Below are positions 12,830 through 23,500 of a stretch of 64,000 nucleotides of DNA, piece after piece (positions within the stretch are counted from its first letter, which is position 1; every line of letters begins with the position of its first letter). The DNA comes from Turritopsis dohrnii. Its lineage: Eukaryota; Cnidaria; Hydrozoa; Anthoathecata; Oceaniidae. Where the stretch lies: positions 1,178,001 through 1,242,000 of the forward strand of contig BQMF02000065.1 in NCBI GenBank assembly GCA_027922465.2, read 5' to 3'. The notes beneath the pieces are model-generated. The model worked only from the letters and a program-made list of their open reading frames with translations, was not told the origin of the DNA and did no database searches. The position numbers and the translations under genes were made by a program.

Positions 12830-13560
12830 ATGTATGTATCTGAAGTGTGTCAGTCTTTGAAACAAAATCTTCCAGAAACTATCAATTTACAAGAAACAAG
12901 ACTACATGCATCCTCAAGTAAAAAACGTATCACGTATAAAGAAAATCAAAAGCAAGAAATCTCAAAGTATTCACTTACACATGGCACGGCAGCAGCATTA
13001 AGAAAATTTAGGAAAACACACCCAAACTTGATTGAAAGCACCATTCGACCTTGGCCAGTCAAGATTGGGAAAAAACGAGGCAGACCACTGCTACTGAACG
13101 AAAAACTTGATTCAAAGTTGCATTCAATGATAATTTCCCTAAGAACTGGGTGGGATGAACATACATGTTATCAGAGGAGTATTTATGGGTTAAATCGAAG
13201 CAAATCCTGAAAAGTTCGGTCAATACATCAACTTTACTGTAACTCGATCTTGGGTGAGATCTTTATGTAAACGCACGAAATTTTCGCGCCGAGGAGCCGC
13301 TACAACATCAAGACCGATCATTGCACGGTCCATATGGAATGAAGTTAAATCTCAGTTCCTTCACGAAATTTCACGGCTGATACCTGATGCCTTAAACACC
13401 GTCTAAAGTTGTTGCGACCGGTACTGTTACAATGGCAAGAAAAGGTGAAAAGGCGGGCTCCAATGACAAAAGAAGTATCACGTTAACCGTTTGTGAATCC
13501 CTCGATGGAAAAAAATCTACCATCCCAGCTAATCTACCAAGGGAAAACGACGAGATCACT
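12830..13560 (+). pseudogene. pogo/Tigger-like transposase fragment
   Basis: The first 126 codons (12830-13210) carry a helix-turn-helix region with a THGTAAALRKF motif, then a KKRGRPLLLNEKLD hinge, as in pogo/Tigger-like transposases of invertebrates. After a frameshift near 13180 the similarity continues in other frames (NFTVTRSWVRSLCKRT, then a TGTVTMARKGEK and ITLTVCESLDGK stretch to about 13560). That order matches the N-terminal half of such a transposase up to the start of the DDE domain. Several frameshifts make it a pseudogene, and no terminal repeats were found. Confidence 0.55.
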
Positions 13561-13816
13561 GCCGAACATTGATTTTCCGCAAAAAAAAAATTAAGTCATA
13601 ATGGCGGATGAAGAGGTGGTAATTCCTTAATTACGTCTGGGCACGCAGCACCCGAAATGTAATTACGATTTTGAGGAAAATCGAAAGAAGATCTAATACT
13701 GAGTACTCCCAACCCAACCGTGAACTCAGACTGGAACCCGTATGGCTGTTATTATTGTTGCTTCTGTTTTTGGTTTGATTGTTTGTTTTTGTTTTGTTTT
13801 TTTTGTTGTTTTTTTT

Positions 13817-13843
13817 GGGGGGGGGGGGGGGGGGGGGGGGGGG
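13817..13843. repeat. 27-base G homopolymer
   Basis: A run of 27 G residues follows a T-rich tract. It gives an artefactual poly-Pro reading frame on the minus strand. The run length may be unreliable in any assembly, and the sequence could form G-quadruplex structures. Confidence 0.9.
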
Positions 13844-13892
13844 CATTAAGTTGTAAACAAACTTAGAAGCGTGAAAGACTGAAATAGTAATA

Positions 13893-14490
13893 ATGGAGAA
13901 AAAAGAGTTTTTACACCTTGCTCATTATGATAAAGTTATTGATGATGAAGAATTTTTATTACTTCTGGATTTAGAAAAATCATCTAATCTGTATCTACCA
14001 TACTGGAGGTATGAGAAGTTCAGCTTGAATAATCTAGCTGAAGATGAGTGTCTGGCTGAATTTCGCTTTAAAAAAGATGATATTCCAATTCTCAGAACAA
14101 CCCTAGAAATTCCTGAGAGAATAATTTGCTACAATGGCACGAATGTGTGTGGCCTTGAATGTGTTTTTTGAAAAGGTATGCATATCCCTGCAGATACTCA
14201 GATATGGTACTTAGGTTTGCTAGGCCTGTACCTGAACTTTGTATAATAAACAATCATATTCTCAACCTAATTTATGACCGATGGAGACATTTATTGAGTG
14301 ATGTGATCAGCCCTGGCTATCAGAGGATTGTTTATAATGGGCACAAAAGAGTACATTCAATAAAGTTTCAATCAGTAGTAGCTCCTAATGGTCTAATTGC
14401 AAACTTATTTGGACCTGTAGAGGGTGGTAAGCGCCACGACAGTGGAATGCTCGGTGGTTTTTGCTCAGCAGTTTCAGCCATCTTTCTTCC
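13893..14490 (+). pseudogene. PIF/Harbinger transposase relic
   Basis: The first open frame (92 codons) runs into a stop; after a frameshift at about 14170 a second frame (to 14494) carries typical Harbinger nuclease text: YSDMVLRFARPVPEL, then VYNGHKRVHSIKFQSV, PNGLIANLFGPVEG and KRHDSGML. These correspond to the DDE_Tnp_4 superfamily domain. The segment normally lying between YSDM...DVI and VYNGHKR is missing, and so is the C-terminal third after about 14480. Both an internal deletion and a truncation have occurred. No MADF/Myb-like partner ORF was seen. Confidence 0.75.
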
Positions 14491-14786
14491 TTGAGCGTTC
14501 ACGTTTTCTCAGAACTTGAAAATGTGTGATTTCACGTTCGGAACAAACAGAGCGAACTTCAAAATTTCATGGGAATCACCTCGCGCATGCGCAGTCAAAC
14601 GATATTATGAAGTTCCCGTTCCCGTTTTCGAAATCTTAAAGTCCCTTGTATAATATTATTACGCGTGGTTAACCTGACCCGAGCCTTTGTTATAAAAGAG
14701 TTGCCCAAAGAAAGATTAACTAACACAAATACCATATATGACAGGATAAAGATCAATTCAAGACACAGAAAAAATGCAGTAGACAT

Positions 14787-14951
14787 CAGAGGCGTAGCCA
14801 GAGATCAGTCAGAATTTGTGGAGGAGAGTTCAGTCATTTAGACTAGAAAAGGAAAGCGTGCAAGTAACCTAATCGCCACTTAAGACTGAAAAGAAATATC
14901 ATAATGTTGAACTCCTCCAGGTTTTTTTGACTGACCCTAACTACGCCTCTG
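14787..14951. mobile_element. Short hAT-like MITE (165 bp)
   Basis: Ends are CAGAGGCGTAGCCAGAG and CTACGCCTCTG in inverted orientation, and the pentamer gacat flanks both sides (14782-14786 and 14952-14956). Length, CAG...CTG termini and 5-bp flank resemble the hAT element at 8398-10386. There is no coding capacity. Confidence 0.7.
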
Positions 14952-15287
14952 GACATTTTTTCTTTTTGTTCTCCAAATAATAAGTCTACTAACAAATATA
15001 CAATATCAGCCATGTCTATCTAGTTATCGTTGGTATTACTTTTCTTTGGGGAGATATTAAGTTAATTAAACTGGGATTCCCAAATGCCTACTTGGTTAGT
15101 AGTCATATGCTATACACACACCAGCTGAATTTTATTTCCCTGGAAAGTGTATACTCACTGCCTACACACTCCTTACCAATTCTTATAGAATCTTCGTTTT
15201 CTTCCTCGCCACAACTGTCGCCAAAACTGGAACTATCATCTTCATACATTACAACCTCCTAGACTTCAACTCACCATGTGTTTGATT
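14952..15287. other. No recognisable gene
   Basis: AT-rich, without an open frame of note, between the MITE and segmental copy B. Confidence 0.4.
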
Positions 15288-16338
15288 ATTGCGGAGTGTA
15301 GCTTTTTAGCGGAACGGAGCTCATTTGGCAAGATCAAATATTATCATCAAAATACTAACAGAGAGATGCATTTCGGCTGCCGTAACTCGATGAAACCTCC
15401 TACAGGGTCATACAAAAAGTGCAATTTGGCTCACTTACATCAGATTTCCCAAGTAGAATTCGGTCAGATAATACCTTGAATGCGCGAGCAAAAAAATTTT
15501 CAAAGTATGGCTTTTAGGCAAATTTTCCCGTTTCTACGGTACATGGACTGCTTACCAAAATGCAAAGTTGTCATTCTTAGTTAGAGTTAAGTAGACATTT
15601 TTCCCCTTTCCCCGGGAAGGCTTTGATTTGCTTTTTTGAGGTTTGTTTCTGGGAAACCAATACCTTCATGCTATTAAGTTGTGGATGGGAATATATTGTT
15701 TGTTGACCTTTTTGACAATCTCTCATATTCTAGATAGAAGTAAGGCTTCTAAACTTTTCAAAGCACACTAAAATTATTTGTTGACTGAGCATCAATGTGC
15801 TCAACAGCTGTGTTGTGTGCTAGGAATATCCATACGATCCATACGTATTTCTTATCCATTCCTTTTGCTACTACGTTTCAGCCATTTTTATTTAGCCTTT
15901 TGTGTTTTTTGAACCACTGGCACAAGAAAGAGTTTATTTCCGCACAACAAACCGAACAGTCAACCCAACATCATTTTCAATGAGATCACTTTTACACCCA
16001 CAAAATTTTGTTAATTGGTCCTTAGAGATTTTGAATTCTTATTGCTAGTTGGAAATGTAGCGTATAAGGCTTTATTTACCCTCTGTAGAAAAAAATTGAC
16101 CTTTATTATTTCTAAATCCACTCACAAATTGAACTGCTTTACAACAAAAGCTGTAAACAACAATTACCTACCTGTAATGGCGGAAAATTATTGTCTGATT
16201 TGCTATTCAATATATATACAGGGAGAGTGGGGCAATTAATCTGTAATAACCCTGATTTTTGTACACCCTGATGTAAACAAAGATTTCTAATGGTTAAAAA
16301 AATTGTACGATATTTGTGAAACAATCGATTTCACTATC

Positions 16339-16440
16339 AAAACATTCGAAAAGTCCATTCGAATTATTTGATTGGCTATAAAATATCGCACAATTTTTGT
16401 AAACCAATCAAATAATTCGAATGGACTTTTCGAATGTTTT
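16339..16440. repeat. Perfect 37-bp inverted repeat (hairpin)
   Basis: The arm 16339-16375 (starting aaaacattcgaaaagtcc) is the exact reverse complement of 16404-16440, with a 28-nt spacer. A transcript of either strand would form a very stable hairpin. Imperfect pairing continues beyond the arms. It could be a small foldback transposon or a hairpin RNA precursor. Confidence 0.85.
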
Positions 16441-17354
16441 AGTAAATTTATTTTCAATTTGTTTAATATTTCTTGAGTTGTCGATTTCAATATCTGAATG
16501 TCTATTTCTTTGAATTCCTGCTTTCAACCATCAACCTTTTTACCATATAATTATACGTTCGGGCTATTTTGAAATTTTTTCGATGAACCTCGGGGCTATT
16601 AATCCCAAATCACCCTCGAAACCATGTTATTACTTACTAATATATAATTTGTCTGTTGGTTTTACTATTTCAGGTGTATAAGGCATTATCAAGAGTAATT
16701 GATATCAATTTATGAATTGAGACGAATCACTATAGTCGTGGAATATCTGGTACACTTGAAACAATGGAACTGCTGTACCAAGACAGGAGTAACGAATGTG
16801 ACGTGTTGGAAATTTCCAGCATATGTGGTCAGGAAACATTGATTCAGATCGGTTACCATTCATTTGAAAGGAACATGTGACCAATTCAAGAATGTTTTAT
16901 GTATACAAATTGAGTTTTGTTGATTAACATTTAAATTTGCAACATAAAACTGGATGTTGTTCATTATATCTGGGTTAAGTTACCTGAACATTTTGGCAAA
17001 GTTTAAAAGATGTCTGTTATGTATTTCTTGTTGGTTTTACTTCCTAGTGTTTCTTTATGCATTTGAAAAAGCTATTTTTTTTTTTATAATAGATCATTTT
17101 TATTCATGCTCTTTTTGCGACTATGAATGTCGGAATTTTTTTGAATCTGTACTTATGCATAAAAGAACTGAATGATTGATTTATAAAGCATTTTGTTTTC
17201 CTTCTCTTTTCTATCTCCATCCCACATTCACAAAATCAAATCTTTAAATACACGTTTTATCAGATTATCAAACCCGACCTTGTTTTGATTTTTTATATAT
17301 ATATTGTGACATTACTTGATATTAAGTTTTTCATAACTGAAAATTGCTATGGGC

Positions 17355-17725
17355 CAATTTCTGATAAAACCTTGATACTTCTGTAGTTTTTCGCAGACAT
17401 GAGGAATCCAAAAAGCGTGAATACCTGCAAAGAGTTCTCGAAATTGAGCATGGAACATTCACACCTCTGGTCTTTGGAACGAATGGAGATATATACCGGA
17501 AATGAGTGCAGAAGATTTCTGTCTCATCTTGCTGGAAAGTTATCTGAACAGTCCGGTGATACTTATGGTACGGTCATGGATTGGCTAAGAACACGGCTCT
17601 CAATGGAACAGACAAGAGCCTCTTTACTGTGCCTAAGAGGTTCACATGTTCCCTTCAGGGCATATTCTGCTGATGACTTAAGATTTGACAACATTCTCGG
17701 GGGTTTGTGAGACAGAGTCTTTTTT
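17355..17725 (+). pseudogene. Transposable-element protein C-terminal fragment (LINE-like)
   Basis: The open frame at 17399-17710 (103 aa) contains GDTYGTVMDWLRTRLSMEQ and RASLLCLRGSHVPFR. This layout (RFLSHLA..., VM.WLRT.LSF..., C.RGSR) is common at the C-terminal end of retrotransposon proteins in invertebrate genomes. In its first part another frame fits better (a REYLQRVLEIEHGTFTPLVF stretch), so a frameshift lies near 17470. The exact element family is uncertain. Confidence 0.45.
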
Positions 17726-17797
17726 CAATGTTTGGCAGGGTACGTTTGCCCAGTATTTGTTCAAGTGTTTTTCCGAGAATGTGATTTGGGAGTACTA

Positions 17798-18336
17798 CCT
17801 TAAGGGAATTAATTTTCGCGGGAATTAATTTTCGTGGTTTTCGCGGTTTTTTGCCGAATCTGCGAAAATTAATTCCCGCGAAAAATTTGTATTGTCCTAA
17901 ACCACGAAAATTAGTTCCCGCGAAATTAATGAAAAATTTCGGTCCGCAAAAGTAAATTCCCGCCAAATTTCTAAAATATAGAAATATGGCGGGAATTTCT
18001 ATATTTAACATTTTGCAAGACGATATGAACGAGGACTTGTAATGTCTCATTGTACATTTACAACATTTCCAAAGTCACTTTGTTGTTTAGATGACTATTT
18101 TTTCTACTTCCTTTCCATTTTATTGCCATTTTTCGTACAAATAAGGAAACAGCCGCAAAAATGAAATCCCGCGAAATTTTCTATTTCCCTTAAACCGCGA
18201 AAATAAGTTCCCGCGAAATTTTCATCAGCGATAAAACCGCGAAAATCCGCGAAAATTAATTCCCATTTTTTCCGCGAAATTTAAAAAAAATAAAATCCGC
18301 GAAAATAAGTTCCCGCGAAAATTAATTCCCGTAAGG
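17798..18336. mobile_element. TA-flanked MITE rich in CGCGAAAATTAATTCCC motifs
   Basis: Ends read (TA)CCTTAAGGGAATTAATTTTCGCGGGAA at the left and the inverted counterpart at the right, flanked by TA (17796-17797 and 18337-18338). The interior is filled with direct and inverted copies of a cgcgaaaattaattcccgcg-type motif. Size 539 bp; no coding capacity. Related elements lie at about 31818-32215 and 35911-36310. TA target and TIRs suggest mobilisation by a Tc1/mariner-type transposase. Confidence 0.75.
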
Positions 18337-18737
18337 TACTTCACAGAGTTTTTGTCATCTCTGCTTTTGAATTGAAAATATTTTGGTTATTTCAATTTTT
18401 AATTTCTACAGTGAGAGGATTATTTGCGAAATCATTATTTTACACTTTATTTTATCCAAATTGTAAGTATTTTTAGATTTTCTGAATTTTAAATATATTA
18501 TTGTCAATCAAAAAAAATTTCTGATAATTTTCATCAAATTACCACATCAAAATGAGGCAAGGGAGCACAGTTTGGTATTTGGACATTTGAAGTAATAAGG
18601 TCTTTGAATCGCAATATAACTAAATTGTACATTACATTGATAGGATACATTTCAAGAAAACTAACAAAAATTACATATATTCTTTCAGTGGTGCAATTTT
18701 CTTTCCTCAATCTGGAGCATGTTTTCGTTCGCTAACC

Positions 18738-19180
18738 ATCACATGTGAAAAAGAAAAAAAACACAAAAAAATGGTTTAGAACATAACAACGCGTGCGATA
18801 TACTGTATGAAAATTGCTCGATGACATAATGTGATTTCTGTTGATAATGTTTTTACCCAGAGGACTGCTAAACAAAAGTACGAAACCGTCTGCAAGAGTC
18901 AGCATAAATAAGCTCATAATTCTGAAGGGGATTAAAAGGGGATTAAATAATTCTATTATAATGTAATCTAATATTCTAGTATTCTTTATATTATGCAATG
19001 TTCTATGCTGTCATTAAGTATATTTATTATGTATAAGTAACAGATTTCAGATTTTTTTCAGTATATTGTACTTTTGTATTTTTTTTTCAAAAGAACATGA
19101 GAAAACAAATAGCTGGGTGGTGATCATGATGATGTATACCAAAACATGTACAAAATATACTTTTGACTTTTTTTATTGTT
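18738..19180. repeat. Dispersed repeat, copy 1 (partner at 40868-41881)
   Basis: Beginning near cacatgtgaaaaagaaaaaa, this block matches 40868-41155 and 41781-41881, with shared text such as ggtttagaacataacaacgc and tgatcatgatgatg. The partner is split by a 623-bp MITE that is absent here. No coding content. Confidence 0.75.
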
Positions 19181-19516
19181 GGTTTTTTTATTGTTGGTTT
19201 TTCTCATTATATACTTTGTATGTAATATTTTTGTTTTAGTTTATATTTTATTTATATTATATTATATTTTGTTTATTTTTTTAGTTTATCTTATATTTTA
19301 GTTTATATTTTAGTTTGTTCTGTTTTTTTGTTGTTTTTTTTTACGAAAGTTTTCAGGGTTTTAGAAATAATATCACCTATGCCTTCTGATCTTAACCACT
19401 GTGGTATTTCATCAATATTATATATACCAGAAATTTTCTCTGTTCTTTTTCTTTTCTTTTGTTTTTTTTTTTTTTTTTTGTCTTTGAACTTCTTTTGACT
19501 TCATTACAGATGAATC
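19181..19516. other. T-rich upstream region of the host gene
   Basis: A very T-rich stretch with TTTA-type simple repeats and a run of about 19 T near 19462-19480, just before the first coding exon. A 5' untranslated exon or promoter may lie here, but I see no clear TATA or initiator. Confidence 0.35.
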
Positions 19517-20589
19517 ATGGATGATAAAGCAAAAAATATACAGAAAATTCTTCTTGGTGAATTTGATCAGAAACTAATTCCTCCATTATCAAAGATTGTA
19601 CGAATCTTTACAAGCTCTACATTCACAGGTTAGCAAATAATACTCTAAAATTGTCGTTGTCTTGTCTTATTAGTTATGACTGAAAACCTTTAATTTTTTA
19701 TAGACACGAAACATGAAAGAAACATTCTGATGCAAAAAGCATATCCAAAACTTAAACAGTATTGCCAGTCACTTGGATATGAATTTCAAGTTGTTGACAT
19801 GAGATGGGGTGTTCGTGATGAAGCTGGAGTTGATCACAAGACCACTGAATTATGCTTAAATGAGATTGAAGCCTGTCAAAGATTATCAACTGGTCCAAAT
19901 TTTATTGTATGTTTAATTAGTTTTAGAACTTTGTACCTATGCTGAACAAGTATTGTTATTCTTATACAGGTTTAATATATTTAGTTTAAGAATGTTGTAT
20001 GTATCTGAAAGATAAAACATATAAAGTAACATAATGTAACATAAAATAACGAGGACAATGAATAATATCTCAACATAATGCCTATTCAAAAACTTGAATT
20101 AATAGTCCATTTGCACAGTAAATTTGTTGTACTTCTAACAATAGCTTGATCTAAATTTTGGGTTCTAGCCAATAGCTAGCCTTCTCCTTGTTACCTTGAA
20201 TGCAGGATTATTCAGAAACTGTATTGGATTTGTTTTTAAATTTTGTATGTTTCAGACTTTTCTCGGCCAGAAATATGGATATCGACCATTTCCTGCACAA
20301 ATATTTGCTAATGATTTTGAAGCAATGTACAATTCAATCACTGATGAAACTGACACACAACTGTTATCAAAATGGTTTCGTCTTGATGACAACAACATTC
20401 CTTCTGTGTACATCCTGAGGTCAATCACTGATCACATTCCAAATTATAATGATGCATCACTGCCAAATGCAGAAAGGAGGGAAATTCAGAAAAAATGGTG
20501 GGATGACTTTGAACGAATGCAAGTTATTTTGCGGAATGCTGCTTCATTGAAGTTATCATCTGAAAAGGCTTCAAAATTCATTATCTCAG
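19517..20589 (+). CDS. Exons 1-3: DUF4062-like N-terminal domain of the NACHT-WD40 gene
   Basis: Joined exons 1-3 encode about 216 residues. The text RIFTSSTFTDTKHERN, then FQVVDMRWGVRDEAGVDHKT and a TTELCLNEIEACQ stretch, leads into FLGQKYGYRPFP. This is characteristic of the DUF4062-type domain at the N-terminus of NWD1, NPHP3 and related STAND proteins; such domains have a TIR-like fold. Exon phases are 1, 0 and 1. Intron 1 is only 75 bp. Confidence 0.8.
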
Positions 20590-23500
20590 GTAATCTAAGT
20601 GTCATGTTTTTTCTTCTTGGTTTTTATAATCGGAAATTATTATGAATCTCATTATACTGATTGGCGATTGTGCATGTCATTTTTATTTAAAAAAATAACC
20701 ATTTTTGGTTCGGACAAGTTCTTCATAGGAGTGTATAAAACGATGCTGAGACAAGGAGCATTTTTTACGATTAGTACATATTAATATTTTGTGTGACATC
20801 AGTTTTTTTATCATGGGGCAACCATATAAAATTAGATCGTAGTCAAAATCGACATGGCGAGGAAGCGGTCGTGATGTTGAGGCGCAGAGGGAGGAGGCGA
20901 TCATAGTGTCGTGGTGTCATAATGTCGAGGAGGCGACCGAAATGTCGAGGAGGCGACCGAGATGTCGAGGCCGCGGTCTCAGGCTCGGGGGTTTGGGGGC
21001 TTGGTTACACTGACTATACTACAAAAATGACACCTTCCAATAAATTACATTTGGCCAAATAATCCAGCGAAGAAGGAACTTGGTTGTATGCTAACAACAA
21101 AGTAATTGAATAATGAAGAATTTTTTCAGTGAGTGAGTGCAGGTTTTTCGCGTCGGAAAAAAACTGTAATGGTAGAAAAATCATTCCTTTTTGTATATTT
21201 TTCTTACTACTGAAACTTTCTTGGACAGTTCTTGTATACAAAGCAAATTTTGTGTGCTGTTAGAGGAAACCTTATCCTTTCCCTTTTGATGAGGTAAGAA
21301 AAAAAAAGAGATCAGGAGAAATATTCCGTTATTTGATCTAGCAAGAAAGAGAAATAGCCAGGTTATTTAGTGTTCATTTAGTTCTTGCAATATTTTAATA
21401 TATTTTAATAAATTATTGTATTTCATGTAATCCATTTTCTATTTCATTTTGACAAGCTTTGGGTGATGTCAAGTCAAGTGTTTTTACTTTACAATGTATT
21501 TGTTGTATGTATAACTTTTTTGAATTACGGATTATATGTATAGTGTTGTCGTGAAACATGGAAAAAGATCTGATTGAAAAGACCATAAAATATTTACAAG
21601 ATGCTGTGAAAACATTGGTGTGGCAAGGTATATGTTTAATTACCCATTGTGAGGGCCTGGTCGTGACAGCTTCATTGCTGAGGTGTGCAAGCATTTATCA
21701 TTGTGTATTTGTCTACTTAGAGGAGAATGGATTTTTAGATATATCCAACACAATTCATTTAATTGTACTGCAATACATTTATGTGTCACACATAAATAAA
21801 TGCCTTCAATTATTTTGGGAAGGTTGGGATAACCACCCTTTATCAACCGAAAAAAATAGAACTCCAATTCAAATGTGGTTTGAAGGTCAGCTTGCATATA
21901 ATCCCATACAAGCAACTCATGACTCTGAAGGACAGTGCAATGACTATGGTATATACTGAAATTAACCTGCCACTATTGACATCAGAAGATGCAGATGATG
22001 TAATACAGTTTCTACATGATAACATCAAGCCATTAGAACAGTTTTCCAATTGCGGAATAGAATTGTATGTTGATACTTTAACAAAAGTGTTCAATCATAT
22101 AAACAGGTTTTGAATACAAGCTGATACATACAACATTTTGTCACCTTTATGCAGTAATTTTCGTATGTTGTAGTTCACTTGACTGTTCGAACTGAATTAT
22201 TTGAAGGTGCATGATATCGATCTCATGAATAATAACGTACTTGACCTATTTTACGCTGCTTCTTTAGTGCCCTCTCCTAATTACCACACATCCAAAAAAT
22301 TCCCATTAAATGGCTCTTGTGTATGTACCAATGAAGAGGGCAATTTTTCATTACTAAAAACTGCATGCTTACATTTACATGTTGTTTTTTTGCTGCTCAG
22401 AAACACCATAATTTATAAACTGCATGTAAAAAAAAAAATCGGAAACTATGCTTCAATAGAAGTTACCGGGCTATTATGAAAGAAGTTCTCCGTGAAATTT
22501 TCTTAGATATTATTGAGTGACAAAATTTTCATGGCTTCTTTCTTGTAAAGGTTCTGTTTTGTTTTATATGAAAGAAAGCACTGTCTCTGTAACATTACAG
22601 TGGTTATTGTGTTTCCCAATATATCAGGAATTAAAATGAGGGCTGCTGTTGAAATACTTTTACAATTAACAAAATACAAGTATTTCTCTGGGCAATTAAC
22701 ATCGTTCATCTGATATCCATTGCCCAACATTGCGGTGGCCTCCTCGACATTGCGATCGCCTCCTTGACGTTATGACACCATGACACTACGATCGCCTCCC
22801 TGATATTACGATCGCCTCCTCCCTCTGCGCCTCAACATCGCGACCGCTTCCTCACCATGTTGATTTTGACTACGATCTAATTTTATAGAACCATTGCATT
22901 GCTTTCCCAATTGAATGTGACATTTTTTGGGAAAATATCTAGGGAACTAATAGCGATAACTAGGTGGTCTGCGATATTGGTGATGGGGTTTCAAATGAAT
23001 AGGGGAGGGGTCTTTGCAGTTATTGAAATATTTGATTTGTAATGATTGGTTCGAGATAAGAGATCTCATACATTTTCTGATCAGTTTACTCATGTTTTAC
23101 TATGATGGGTTTTACCTTCCATTGAAAATTCAGTGATTTTTTGACATCACACATGGTAACTCATTTTCACAGGGACACTGATAATTTTATCTGTGTTTTA
23201 TAGTAACTGAAGATGAAATCGTGCATGGACTATTGAATGTTAGTCACCCAGAGAAACATTGCTATTGGTTCAAGCGAAATATTTCTATTTCTGAAAAAGA
23301 CCAAAATGATGCAGATGCTGGAAAATATATTGACAAGGCATGGAAGAATGATATTTCTTATGTTGATGATGAAGCTCAGAAACTGCTTGAAGATTTGAAA
23401 TTAAACAAAATTTTAAACAGTTTGCCAGAAAGTAGGATTTCAAATTATTCACTAAACTGGAAATCAGGTAAAGGGTTGAACACTGAATCTGAAGAGTTCA

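Larger units (their letters stand above)
15288..18600. repeat. Segmental repeat, copy B (with nested insertions)
   Basis: This is the partner of copy A at 10755-12480. Compared with A it has at least two extra blocks: about 16215-16655, which holds a perfect 37-bp inverted repeat, and about 17345-18530, which holds a LINE-like fragment and a MITE. The sequence outside these blocks aligns with A on both sides, so the blocks are later insertions in B or losses in A. Confidence 0.65.

Noticed and set aside
13631..13846. Minus-strand ORF starting with a poly-Pro run
   Set aside because: It is the complement of a G homopolymer followed by low-complexity sequence.
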